Under the pieces are notes generated by a model. It saw only the letters and a program-made list of their open reading frames with translations, was not told the DNA's origin and did not search any database. Source: DASWUZ01 sp036401375 (GTDB taxonomy: Bacteria; Acidobacteriota; Terriglobia; Terriglobales; Acidobacteriaceae). From it: a DNA stretch of 64,000 nucleotides. Positions 56,209 to 64,000 of the stretch are shown here, one piece after another. Location of the stretch: contig DASWVB010000004.1 of assembly GCA_036401375.1 (NCBI GenBank), positions 6,938 to 70,937 of the forward strand. Direction: 5' to 3'. The position numbers and the translations under genes were made by a program. Position 1 is the first letter of the stretch. Every line of letters starts with the position of its first letter.

Positions 56209-57240
56209 TCAGCCCAGGCCAACATGAGCGCGGCCCGTCTGATCGAGCAGTAGTATCTTGCCGGTCGTCTTGCGGCTCTCGAGGTCGCGATGGGCCTGCC
56301 CGGCCTCTGCGAGCGCATACGTATGCCCTATTCGCACCTTTAGCTTACCTTGCGCGACCCAATCAAGTACCTCGGTGGCCCGCTCTGTGAGCTCCTCGCG
56401 TGTCTTGATGTAGCTTCCAAGCGCTGGACGCGTGAGGAATAGAGATCCCTTGACGGAGAGCTGAATGGGATCGAAGGGCGGAACCGCTCCGCTTGACGCT
56501 CCATAGAGCGCCAGCAGGCCGCGAGCCCTCAGGCAGTTCAGCGACTTCTCAAATGTAGTCTTGCCGACAGAGTCGTAGACCACATCCACGCCCTGGCCAT
56601 CGGTAAGGCGCATCGTCTCGGCCTCGAAATCTGACCCGCTGTAGAGGATGACCTCTGACGCACCCGCCTCGCGCGCCAGGGCGGCCTTCTCCTCTGTGGA
56701 GACCGTCGCGATCACCCGCGCGCCGAGCTGGGCGGCCATCTGGGTCAGCAACAGACCCACTCCACCGGCAGCCGCATGTACCAGGACCGTATCGCCCCGC
56801 TTAAGCGCTACCGTGGAATGGGTGAGATAGTGCGCCGTCATCCCCTGCAGCATCGATGCGGCAGCCAGCTTCAGGTCCAGACCTGGAGCAACGGCGACCA
56901 GCTTGTCCAGCGGAACGACAGCGTACTCTGCGTAACTGCCTGCGGCTTCGCACCAGGCAACACTGTCCCCTGGGCTGAAGCTTGCCATAACGGCGCAGCC
57001 CTGTGCCGCCGGTTCGGCCACTGCCTCACCGACCCGTTCGATTGTTCCCGCTCCCTCGCGCCCCAGCACCAGCGGCAGCTCCGCCTTGTAGCGTCCCTCC
57101 CGGTAATAGACGTCGATGAAGTTGACGCCGGACGCGTGGACTCGAATCAGGGCAGTGCCGGGCCCCGGCTCGGGAATAGGCAACTCCCGCAGACAAAGGA
57201 CCTCCGGTCCGCCGGTCTCGGTGATCTGAATCGCTTTCAT
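56209..57240 (-). CDS. NADPH:quinone oxidoreductase (zinc-free MDR family)
   Basis: A 343-residue medium-chain dehydrogenase/reductase. MKAIQITETGGPEVLCLREL is the N-terminus of quinone oxidoreductases, followed by VHASGVNFIDVYYREGRYKA, LVLGREGAGTIERVGEAV, and the NADPH Rossmann segment VLVHAAAGGVGLLLTQMAAQ. No zinc-binding Cys/His set is present. AAAGGA precedes the ATG at 57240. Reduces quinones or alpha,beta-unsaturated carbonyls with NADPH; real substrate unknown. It is single, downstream of a REP-rich stretch. Confidence 0.92.
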   Translation of the reverse strand: MKAIQITETGGPEVLCLRELPIPEPGPGTALIRVHASGVNFIDVYYREGRYKAELPLVLGREGAGTIERVGEAVAEPAAQGCAVMASFSPGDSVAWCEAAGSYAEYAVVPLDKLVAVAPGLDLKLAAASMLQGMTAHYLTHSTVALKRGDTVLVHAAAGGVGLLLTQMAAQLGARVIATVSTEEKAALAREAGASEVILYSGSDFEAETMRLTDGQGVDVVYDSVGKTTFEKSLNCLRARGLLALYGASSGAVPPFDPIQLSVKGSLFLTRPALGSYIKTREELTERATEVLDWVAQGKLKVRIGHTYALAEAGQAHRDLESRKTTGKILLLDQTGRAHVGLG

Positions 57241-57363
57241 AAGCAGTCCTTTGACGGCAGTCTCATAAACGATACTTGTTCGGCAATTCACGGAAGTGCT
57301 TCATGAGCAGTAAGGATGCTTTGCCCTTGTGGAGCGATGTAAAGATGAGGGCAGGATCGCCAA

Positions 57364-57703
57364 GGGACCTCTGGTCCCAATGGCCTTCCAACCCGGCAGG
57401 GGCACGGCTGCATGTAGATAAATAGCAGACCCGCAACCTGGAGGGGGCACAGCTGCATGTGGATGAATATTCGACCGCTCACTGGAGGGGCACGGCTGCA
57501 TGTTGATGAATAGCAGACCGTCACCTGGGGGGCACAGCTGCATGTAGATGAATAGCAGACCCGTCACCTGGAGGGGCACGGCTGCATGTTGATGAATAGC
57601 AGACCGTCACTTGAAGGGGCACGGCTTCAGCCGTGCCATAAACACAGAGATACTAGGGCGGCTTTAGCCGCTGAGGGACTCTAAAGCCTGAGGGACTCTC
57701 AGG
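57364..57703. repeat. REP-rich tandem array upstream of the quinone oxidoreductase
   Basis: Starting at about 57397, five units of 42-45 bp follow each other, each beginning GGCACGGCTGCATGT or GGCACAGCTGCATGT (57401, 57446, 57489, 57531, 57575) and containing a GATGAATAGCAGACC-like part. The sixth head at 57618 is a perfect palindrome GGCACGGCT-TC-AGCCGTGCC (57618-57637). Further hairpins follow: GCGGCT-TT-AGCCGC (57658-57671) and CCTGAG/CTCAGG (57687-57703), plus a direct repeat CTGAGGGACTCT at 57671 and 57688. Another hairpin GGGACC/GGTCCC lies at 57364-57378. No gene is seen in 57241-57761. Confidence 0.85.
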
Positions 57704-57761
57704 AATCAGTGCAGAGCCCCCAGGCGCACCGGACCAGCAGATAACGCTGCCAGCTGAGAGC

Positions 57762-58604
57762 TCAGACCTCGCGCGTTCCCACCGACTCGAAGAACCTGCT
57801 CAGCATGGCCCCCAGCAGCTCCGGCTGCTCCCACGGGGCGAAGTGCCCGGCATCCTCAACCAGGTGAAACTCGGAGCTGTAGCCCGCATTGCGAATGATT
57901 CCGGCCAGCTGCTTCATCTCCTCCGGCGTGCTACTCTCGTCTTCGCCGCCGGCCAGCACAAGGGTCGGCACGCGAATAGTCGCCGCCGTCGGCTGCGAAT
58001 CGGGACGTGAAGCCAGGGCATTCTGAATGGCTACAACTGTCTCACCGCTCACCGTCTCCATCATCGCCCGCGCCGCGGCGGCCATCGCCGGATCACGCTG
58101 CCGGGCAGTCTTCCCGATCAGGCTCGTCGACATCGCGTAGAAGAAGTCCTGCGGACCGTTGGCGCGGACATCGGCGATCCATCTCTGACGCTTCTGCCTG
58201 GCCTGCTCACTGTCGGGGTGTGGCTTGCTGCAGCAGAAGGCCATAGCCGAGATTCGCTGCGGCATGCGCCGCCACAGCTCAAACAGCACATAGCCGCCAA
58301 TCGAGCACCCGGCAAAGAAGGCCCGCTCGACCGCAAGCAGATCGAGCAGCCGCTCTACGTCGTCCGCGAGTTGAGGGATCGTGATGGCGCCGTCGCCCGG
58401 CTGAGATCGCCCGTGGCCGCGCATGTCCGGCAGGACCACGCGGTGTTGCGGAATGAGACTCGAGGCGGCGGGAAGCCAGAAGGCATGGTGCAGAGGCGTC
58501 GGGTGCAGCAGCACGACATCCGGCCCAGATTCCCGCAGCTCTATGATGGGCGAGCCGAGCACCTCGTAGCTCAGCTCCGCATCCCCGGAGGTGTAGAACG
58601 GCAC
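57762..58604 (-). CDS. Alpha/beta hydrolase
   Basis: A 280-residue alpha/beta-fold hydrolase. Oxyanion region LLHPTPLHHAFW, LPDMRGHGRS, nucleophile S101 in FAGCSIGGY, acid in VLAGGEDESSTP, and the catalytic His in VEDAGHFAPWEQPE. Starts with GTG directly after the stop of the PspC gene (TGA-GTG), so the two are translationally coupled. The family includes esterases, enol-lactonases and haloperoxidase-like proteins; substrate not known. Confidence 0.88.
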   Translation of the reverse strand: MPFYTSGDAELSYEVLGSPIIELRESGPDVVLLHPTPLHHAFWLPAASSLIPQHRVVLPDMRGHGRSQPGDGAITIPQLADDVERLLDLLAVERAFFAGCSIGGYVLFELWRRMPQRISAMAFCCSKPHPDSEQARQKRQRWIADVRANGPQDFFYAMSTSLIGKTARQRDPAMAAAARAMMETVSGETVVAIQNALASRPDSQPTAATIRVPTLVLAGGEDESSTPEEMKQLAGIIRNAGYSSEFHLVEDAGHFAPWEQPELLGAMLSRFFESVGTREV

Positions 58605-58994
58605 TCAGGTACCGCTGGTCGGGGTGTAAGGCGGCCCCGTCTGCCCGTACGGCGGAACGCTGCCGGGCAGGGCCAGCGGCTCCTCGGGTACGACGACCCA
58701 CATGACGACGTAGCCCACCGCCCCAAGTCCAGCGCCAAAGAGGGCCGCGATCACCGCAATGAATCGGACCCAGGCAACGTCCCAGCGATATTGATTTGCA
58801 ATACCCTGGCAGACCCCGCCCAGCATCCGTCCCGCGCGGGGACGGATCAACGTACGGAATCCCGGGTAGCTCCCAGTTGCATACGTTCCAGTCGGATTGG
58901 CAGCTCCGACGACCGGCGCAGCCGCGCCGCACGCCCCACAGAAGCGGACCGCGTCGCTCAGCTGCGACCCGCAATTGCTACAGAAGACAGCCAT
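58605..58994 (-). CDS. Zinc-ribbon and PspC domain membrane protein
   Basis: A 129-residue protein. N-terminal zinc ribbon with C5-x2-C8 (FCSNC) and C19-x2-C22 (FCGAC), a Gly/Thr-rich linker, then a PspC domain (RPRAGRMLGGVCQGIANQYR, with one TM helix AVIAALFGAGLGAVGYVVMW) and a Pro/Gly-rich tail. AAGGGAA before the ATG at 58994 supports this start. PspC proteins sense envelope stress; this fusion form has unknown partners. Upstream of and coupled to the alpha/beta hydrolase gene. Confidence 0.85.
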   Translation of the reverse strand: MAVFCSNCGSQLSDAVRFCGACGAAAPVVGAANPTGTYATGSYPGFRTLIRPRAGRMLGGVCQGIANQYRWDVAWVRFIAVIAALFGAGLGAVGYVVMWVVVPEEPLALPGSVPPYGQTGPPYTPTSGT

Positions 58995-59197
58995 GGTCAG
59001 TTCCCTTCGCCTACATTCTCCCACAGGTTACGCACGGCTGGCGCTCATGGTTCCTTTCAGCCGCCGGGAGGGCCGCCGGACGACCCCGGCAGCAGCGGCA
59101 GCGGCGACGCTGACAAGGTCACAGCCACAGACGGAGCCGGGGAGAGCGCGCAGCGAGTCGTGCCCTCCCAGCTATCGTCCGCGGTCGCCTCCCGCGG

Positions 59198-60841
59198 CTA
59201 GTGGCCAGTGACGGTGCTCAGCGGCGTCGAGCCTGAGAACACCCAGCGCTGATCGAGTGTGACCCCGCAAGGCTGCGCATCCAGACGGGTGAAGGAGCTC
59301 GCCGCCCGTACGCAGGAGCCGCCCGACTGCACCGTGTAGGAGCCGTCGGACTGCGTATTGAGTGCGAAGAGCTGGCCCGCGCTGCCACTGCAGGCATACA
59401 TCGAAACTGCCGCGCCGCTCACCGTAAGGCAGCGCTGCCCAACCTGTTCGATCAGCTCGAACTGGTTGTGACCCATCGATAACACCTTGATGATGTTGTT
59501 GTTCTGATACCAGTAGGTCGTAAACCCGTTTCCGTCCTGCGACACGCCGTAGTCGTTCGCCAGCGCGTTGCCCTGGGTGGAGCTCTCATTAAGCATCGCG
59601 AATATACCTGAAGAGGAACCCGTGGCCTTGATCGAGTAAGTCGCTGTTACTGTGGTGGCCATGTTCGGCATCAGCAGCGTTGTGGTCGAGCTTGTTACCG
59701 AAGCTATGGCACTGGTCGCCCCCGTCCACGCCGCGAACTGATAGCCGCTCTGAGGCGGGTTCGCCGTGATGGTGACGTTCGCACCGGCAGTATAGGCGCC
59801 GCTGCCCGTTCCGCTGTTCACCGTGAGCAGATAACTCGCCGGATTAGCAGAATAATTCGCCGTAATAGTAGTAGCCGCAGATGGCATCAGCAGCGTAGTC
59901 GACATCTGGCCGGGGTTGGCAAAGGTCGCTCCCGTCCATCCGGCGAAGGTATAACCAGCTGGCGGCGGAGGTGCTACAACCGACACAGTAGACCCGCCCT
60001 GCGTCTGCACGGCGCCGCTCTTGATAGTCAGCGGGAAGCTTGGACTGGTGTAACCCTGCACCGCCTTGATCGCCGTCGCCCACACCCCGGCCATGATCGG
60101 ATAGCCATACTTGTTAGGATGAACGTCGTCGGTGCCGAGCAAGGTGGCATTTACCGAGCCATCGCTGTTGAGAAACGCGGAAAACATATCGACATAGCGA
60201 AGGTAGCTACGCGCGGGTACGAGCGTGTTCTTGATATAGGAGTTATAAGCCTGCTCGATGGGTACCATGGTTGGATAATTCATTGGGATAATCCCGGCCA
60301 CAAGCTCCACTGTAGCCGGGCAGAGGGCGTGAATGTGAGTCACCAGCGTGCTCAGGTCTGAGTCGATGCTCTGACTCCCCTGCAGGATATCGTTGGTTCC
60401 GGCGTGCAGCAGCAATATGTCGGGACAGATCGCCGCCCTGCCCGTGCCATGGCCGCCGGTCAGCAGATATCCACCATCGTTCGAGTCTCCTCCCGCAATG
60501 GGAGCGGCCGCTCCATCTATATTCGCGTTCAGGTCGACGATGTGCCATGACCCGAAGCCGTTGTGGTAGGAATCTCCAGCCACGGTGAGCGCCGGCGTGG
60601 TGAGCGAAGTATCCGCGCCCACAAAAGAAAAGCTCAGCCCCGCTGCCGTCAGTTGCGTGTAGAGCGGATCACGATATCCACCCGACGTGTTCGTCTCGTA
60701 GTCAATGCCCCGTGTAATGGAGTCGCCCATGGGCATGATCGTGGTGGCACGGCATGGATTTACCGACGCCCCGGCGAGAGTTAGGACTGCAATTACGCAC
60801 GGACGCAACGCGGCAAGATACTTACTGATTTGTATTTTCAT
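59198..60841 (-). CDS. Secreted SGNH/GDSL esterase with InlB-type repeats and C-terminal lectin-like domain
   Basis: A 547-residue exported enzyme. Signal peptide (YLAALRPCVIAVLTLAGASV), then an SGNH hydrolase domain: block I MGDSITRG with nucleophile S41, block III LLLHAGTNDIL, block V TDDVHPNKYGY with D/H. This resembles carbohydrate esterase CE3-type acetylxylan esterases. Two divergent InlB B-repeat-like domains follow (AGYTFAGWTGATFANPGQ; SGYQFAAWTGATSAIASV). The C-terminal 130 residues have ricin-like Q-x-W features (FALNTQSDGSYTVQSGG, TLDQRWVF). A promoter at 60934-60963 and inverted repeats upstream are seen. Probably deacetylates plant or microbial polysaccharide outside the cell. 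Confidence 0.82.
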   Translation of the reverse strand: MKIQISKYLAALRPCVIAVLTLAGASVNPCRATTIMPMGDSITRGIDYETNTSGGYRDPLYTQLTAAGLSFSFVGADTSLTTPALTVAGDSYHNGFGSWHIVDLNANIDGAAAPIAGGDSNDGGYLLTGGHGTGRAAICPDILLLHAGTNDILQGSQSIDSDLSTLVTHIHALCPATVELVAGIIPMNYPTMVPIEQAYNSYIKNTLVPARSYLRYVDMFSAFLNSDGSVNATLLGTDDVHPNKYGYPIMAGVWATAIKAVQGYTSPSFPLTIKSGAVQTQGGSTVSVVAPPPPAGYTFAGWTGATFANPGQMSTTLLMPSAATTITANYSANPASYLLTVNSGTGSGAYTAGANVTITANPPQSGYQFAAWTGATSAIASVTSSTTTLLMPNMATTVTATYSIKATGSSSGIFAMLNESSTQGNALANDYGVSQDGNGFTTYWYQNNNIIKVLSMGHNQFELIEQVGQRCLTVSGAAVSMYACSGSAGQLFALNTQSDGSYTVQSGGSCVRAASSFTRLDAQPCGVTLDQRWVFSGSTPLSTVTGH

Positions 60842-60933
60842 TGGAAGTGGTCCCTGAATTGTCTTAAATAGCGTTGAGTTAGGACCTGAGCTCAAAAGGT
60901 AGGACCGAAGGAGGTTACGGGGTGTTAACTAAT

Positions 60934-60963
60934 ATATAACCCCCACAGACGAATGGCGGTCAA
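60934..60963 (-). promoter_or_regulatory. Promoter candidate for the SGNH esterase gene
   Basis: On the minus strand TTGACC (plus 60958-60963) and TTATAT (plus 60934-60939) are 18 bases apart, giving a leader of roughly 85 bases to the ATG at 60841. The surrounding 60842-61188 stretch is A+T richer than the rest of the window and holds no gene. Confidence 0.55.
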
Positions 60964-61072
60964 GAGAATATTTGCCCAATCGAGCGAAATGGGCGCAGAT
61001 CAGTAAAGAAAAGTTAGCCGTCGAACTGCTTCCGTCATGCCCTTTATAGCCACTCACTGCGCTTTTACGTCT

Positions 61073-61110
61073 TGTGTCCCAGAATAGGACACATATTTGC
61101 GGACAAATAT
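61073..61110. promoter_or_regulatory. Two adjacent inverted repeats, possible operator
   Basis: TGTGTCC (61073-61079) and GGACACA (61087-61093) form a 7-bp inverted repeat with a seven-base gap. It is immediately followed by ATATTTG (61093-61099), CGGA, CAAATAT (61104-61110), a second perfect 7-bp inverted repeat. Located between the SGNH esterase promoter and the 3' end of the TPR gene. Confidence 0.5.
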
Positions 61111-61188
61111 AGAAGACCGCGTAGAACCGCAACGGTCCACCATTTGAATTGTGCTTCGGTTCGCTAAGTCAAAGACTTGAGGAGCAGC

Positions 61189-62493
61189 CTAGCGCCCGTC
61201 ATAACCTGAGCGGATGTACTTCCTGGCGGCTTCACCCTGCACCGTCTCCGGTCCGAGGGCAATCACGGCCTGGTACTGCGGGATGGCCCTGTCGTGCTGG
61301 TTCATCCGATCGAGCACCTCGCCTGCATTCAACAGGCAGCGTCGCTTCAGCTCGGGGCTGATCGTCGGCTGCGCTGCGCCCTGTTCATAGGCGGTCACCG
61401 CGTCAGCATTCATGTTCTGCCCGCGAAGCGTATCCCCCAGGCCATACCAGGCCAGCTCAAGGTGAGGATTGCTGAAAAACCCCGGCCGCTTCGCCTCATC
61501 GATCAGGCGGCGGTACGCAGCAATGGCCTCCGGTCCCTTGCCCGCGTCCTTGAGCAGGTTTCCTTCCTCAAGAAAGAAGAGAAAGTCATGCGGATACTGC
61601 ACGCTGAGATTACGGGTGATGTTGATCGCCTCCGGGTACTGCGCTTCGCGGCGCAGGAAGAGAGCCATGGCGGTCCGCGACTCGACGGAGGTAATTACGC
61701 CGCGGGCAGCAGAGTCGCGCAGCATCTCCATCCCCTTCGACTTAGATCCCGTGATGCCAGTAAAGCCGATCAATAACTTAAATGCGAAGGGCAGGCTGCC
61801 GACTACGAACTGGTAGACGCCGACCACCATCTTGGCGTCGACATAATTGGGGTCGAGCTCCAGCACCTTGTCGTGGTCGCTGCGGGCCTGCAGCGCCAGG
61901 TGAAGTCCCCCGCCAAAGCTCCGGTCCACCATCGCCAGGTAAGTCGCCTTGAGACTGCGCGCCCAGCCACGGGCAAACAGCGCATTCACGTCGTTCGGAT
62001 TGCTCTTGAGGATATCGTTGGCCTGGCCAATCGCGCGGTCCGCCAGCTCGTTCACGCGGTCCCGTACCTGCGGGTCCTGAACGACGGTCTGCCTGCCGGT
62101 CAGGAATCCATCATTCGCATAGAAGGTAGTATCAAGCAGGTCGAGGCGGTAAAGCTCGCGAAAGAGCACGCAGTCCAGTACGTAAGTCGTGGCGATCGGG
62201 TCGGAGGAGTGCTGGGCAGCGATCTGCTGGAAGCGCGCCAGAGCACCGTCATAGTCGAGGTTATAGAAGCGCTGAAAGGCGTCCCGCACCGCAGGTGTGT
62301 TGTTCAGCGGATCGGTATCGACTGGCCTCTGGGCGCGCAGCATCCCTACCGCGAGCAGGCCAAAGCCCAGCGCCAATGCAAGTCTCAGCGCAGGCGCTCC
62401 CCATATGAACCGGCCGATCACCAGGCCGATTACTGGTCCACCGCCTGCGCGAGCGGCGGGCGTCGGCCGCATCTGCTGTGCAACATCATTCAT
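61189..62493 (-). CDS. TPR-repeat membrane-anchored protein
   Basis: A 434-residue protein with one N-terminal hydrophobic segment (about 35-52, LRLALALGFGLLAVGML) acting as anchor or signal, then helical TPR-type repeats: AVRDAFQRFYNLDYDGALAR, ARSDHDKVLELDPNYVDAKM, YPEAINITRNLSVQYPHDF, GKGPEAIAAYRRLIDE and a final EVLDRMNQHDRAIPQYQAVI. No enzymatic motif. Probable scaffold in the periplasm or facing it. Divergent from the unknown gene at the right edge across 320 bp. Confidence 0.8.
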   Translation of the reverse strand: MNDVAQQMRPTPAARAGGGPVIGLVIGRFIWGAPALRLALALGFGLLAVGMLRAQRPVDTDPLNNTPAVRDAFQRFYNLDYDGALARFQQIAAQHSSDPIATTYVLDCVLFRELYRLDLLDTTFYANDGFLTGRQTVVQDPQVRDRVNELADRAIGQANDILKSNPNDVNALFARGWARSLKATYLAMVDRSFGGGLHLALQARSDHDKVLELDPNYVDAKMVVGVYQFVVGSLPFAFKLLIGFTGITGSKSKGMEMLRDSAARGVITSVESRTAMALFLRREAQYPEAINITRNLSVQYPHDFLFFLEEGNLLKDAGKGPEAIAAYRRLIDEAKRPGFFSNPHLELAWYGLGDTLRGQNMNADAVTAYEQGAAQPTISPELKRRCLLNAGEVLDRMNQHDRAIPQYQAVIALGPETVQGEAARKYIRSGYDGR

Positions 62494-62813
62494 GCTTGGA
62501 TGGACCCCTCGTGGGCCTGCCGAGACGCGTTCGCCCTTAATGCAGCGTTAAGTCTACGCTAGAGCTCCAATGATTCACTGTCTCCCCCTAGCCAAGCATA
62601 AGAGTCCAGCCAGGCTTGGGGCCCCGGTCCAAATACGCTGACAGACCGGCAAGCAACCAACGAGCACCGAGGCCGGATTGCGTCCCACATCCCATCGCCA
62701 TAAACTCGCTCTTGATGAGCTTTCCAAATGACCACAGATCAACACGCGCGGGAGTCGCACCTGCGGATGTCCTTTCCCCCGGGCAGCAGTCGAAGACTCT
62801 GAGGATCTCTGGA
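62494..62813. other. Divergent intergenic region, no feature recognised
   Basis: About 320 bases between the starts of the TPR protein gene and the exported protein gene at the right edge. It must hold promoters for both, but none stands out. No RNA gene or recognisable short coding sequence was found. Confidence 0.45.
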
Positions 62814-64000
62814 ATGCAATGGAGCTGTCGCTGCAGCATCGCACTCGCCGCCTTCGCCTGCGTGACGACTGCGGTCGCCGCAACCCAGACTCCCCCTGTG
62901 CTGCAGACCCGTCCGGCCGAGAGCGCTCCGTCAGCGAGGCCTGAGAACCAGACCGCACAGGCGACCCCAGTCGCGCCGTCTGCCACCTCTATCCTGGATC
63001 GAGGCATTCCCCTGCGCGTGGAGCTCGACCATGGCTACCCGAGCAGGATCGGCACGAGAGTCGATGGCCACCTCATCTCGCCGGTCTACCGCATGGACCA
63101 CGTTGTCCTGCCGGCTGGCACCCAAGTGAGCGGCATCATCCAATCCACCCGGCCGATCGCTGCTGGAGCCCGGTTTAACGCATGGCTTGACGGAGACTTC
63201 ACCCCTCTCGCCACCCCGCAGCTCACGTTTGACAGCATCCGCCTGCCCAACGGAACTGTACTTCCGCTGCGCACCGTCGTTGAGGAGCGCACGGCCAAGG
63301 TCATCCAGATGACGCCTGCCGGCAAGCGTTCCATAGTCGCGCAGATCAGGCAGCAGATACAGCAGCGCAAACAGGATGCGCTCGACATCATCTCTGCTCC
63401 AGGCAAAGGCGACCGCCTTCGACGGTACGTTTATGGACAGCTCCCATATCACCCTCAGCGCATCTGGAGAGGAACGCAATATGACGCGGAGCTGCTCGAA
63501 CCACTTGTCATTCCAGACAAGAGCGTGCCGATGCCGCTCGTGCCGCTGGGAAAGAAAGCTCCCTCGGGCAAGATCCAGGCGCGGCTCACCACCGCGCTCA
63601 CGTCCGCGACCACCCAGAAGGGTGCACCCGTTGAGGCGGTGCTCTCACGGCCTCTGCTCGACAGCACTGGCGGCCGTGTACTGCTGCCGGAGGGCACGCG
63701 CATCTCCGGCTCGGTGCTGCAGGTGAAGCCGGCGGCATGGTTCGCAAGAAACGGCCGCCTCCGGTTCAACTTCAGGACGCTCGAGCCGGTGCCGGGAGCA
63801 CCCCGGGAGCCGGAAATCCAGGTCGGCGCCGGACCCTCGATCGAGGGCCACATGACCTCAGCCGAGGCGACCGCCGATCAGAATCTCAGTATCGACTCCG
63901 AGGGCGGAGCAAAGGCCGGTCCGCCAAAAGACCAGCTGCTCGCTCCCCTTCTGCTCGGAGTTCTGGCGATCTCTTCGCTCGACCGCGACCGCGACAACGA
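62814..64000 (+). CDS. Exported protein of unknown function (3' end cut by window edge)
   Basis: About 395 residues are visible from the ATG at 62814, with GAGG nine bases before it. Signal peptide CSIALAAFACVTTAVAATQ, then a Pro/Ala-rich linker, and two similar beta-rich modules: VLPAGTQVSGIIQSTRPIAA with FDSIRLPNGTVLPLRTVVEE, and VLLPEGTRISGSVLQVKPAA with LRFNFRTLEPVPG. The LPxGTxxSGxV wording resembles the beta-barrel of TrbI/VirB10-type or other envelope proteins, but this is not a firm family call. A hydrophobic stretch LLAPLLLGVLAISSL is near the edge. Divergent from the TPR protein. Confidence 0.75.
   Translation, partial: MQWSCRCSIALAAFACVTTAVAATQTPPVLQTRPAESAPSARPENQTAQATPVAPSATSILDRGIPLRVELDHGYPSRIGTRVDGHLISPVYRMDHVVLPAGTQVSGIIQSTRPIAAGARFNAWLDGDFTPLATPQLTFDSIRLPNGTVLPLRTVVEERTAKVIQMTPAGKRSIVAQIRQQIQQRKQDALDIISAPGKGDRLRRYVYGQLPYHPQRIWRGTQYDAELLEPLVIPDKSVPMPLVPLGKKAPSGKIQARLTTALTSATTQKGAPVEAVLSRPLLDSTGGRVLLPEGTRISGSVLQVKPAAWFARNGRLRFNFRTLEPVPGAPREPEIQVGAGPSIEGHMTSAEATADQNLSIDSEGGAKAGPPKDQLLAPLLLGVLAISSLDRDRDN

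Noticed and set aside
57397..57640. CRISPR-like array
   Set aside because: The whole 42-45 bp unit repeats, so there are no unique spacers; no cas gene is near.

Overview
The window is a GC-rich bacterial chromosome segment with about 50 protein genes. No tRNA, rRNA, CRISPR array, transposase or phage gene was seen. The gene set points to Acidobacteriota, class Terriglobia (Granulicella, Edaphobacter, Terriglobus type). The pointers are an ADOP-type ABC permease, a secretin carrying a C-terminal cohesin domain, a fused TreS-maltokinase beside GlgE, Gram-negative lipid A/Kdo genes, and REP-like palindromes of the GGGTGCCCCAT and GGGGCACGGCT types. The taxonomic call is inference from gene content and motifs; no search was run.

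Layout. 1-3.6 kb: allantoinase (cut by the left edge), a Rieske oxygenase and a purine nucleoside permease-family protein, together a plausible purine-degradation cluster. 3.7-6.8 kb: NeuC-like epimerase and an acyltransferase-3/SGNH protein for surface glycans. 7.1-10.6 kb: AlaC, a geranylgeranyl-reductase-family flavoprotein and a LolA-like exported protein. 10.8-12.9 kb: ArsR/SRPBCC/DUF1801 cassette with a clear promoter-operator, then EngB. 13-17.2 kb: a minus-strand operon of cohesin-bearing secretin, two pseudopilins and a shrunken urocanase-like pseudoenzyme. 17.7-22.7 kb: SmpB, a GH79-type glycosidase with unusual base composition, and the ADOP permease. 22.9-34.6 kb: plus-strand housekeeping run valS, nadC, birA, coaX, an unknown gene, rlmD, comEC and a small unknown protein. 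34.7-40.6 kb: minus-strand envelope operon waaA, lpxK, GT9 glycosyltransferase, ICMT-like methyltransferase and DUF3108.

40.7-47.5 kb: an exported protein, QueE, a TAT-exported TIM-barrel protein, an orphan KdpE-like regulator, a sugar transferase lacking its catalytic domain, Hfq, a Crp/Fnr regulator and a mechanosensitive-channel-like protein. 47.5-55.6 kb: a tightly packed minus-strand run (flavoprotein disulfide reductase, GlgE, TreS-maltokinase, GT81-like glycosyltransferase) ending in that channel-like gene, which reads as a trehalose/glucan and osmotic-stress operon. 55.6-64 kb: DUF4126, quinone oxidoreductase, a REP-rich tandem array, alpha/beta hydrolase, PspC protein, SGNH esterase with carbohydrate-surface repeats, a TPR protein and an unknown exported protein cut by the right edge.

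The least expected observations are: (1) the urocanase-like pseudoenzyme in a secretion operon; (2) a 15-bp repeat family encoding pentapeptides inside lpxK, comEC and the DUF3108 gene, and a REP-like palindrome read in frame inside valS; (3) the truncated sugar transferase; (4) a GT81-like protein with a degraded metal motif in the GlgE operon; (5) a probable leaderless ArsR transcript whose operator overlaps the -10 box.
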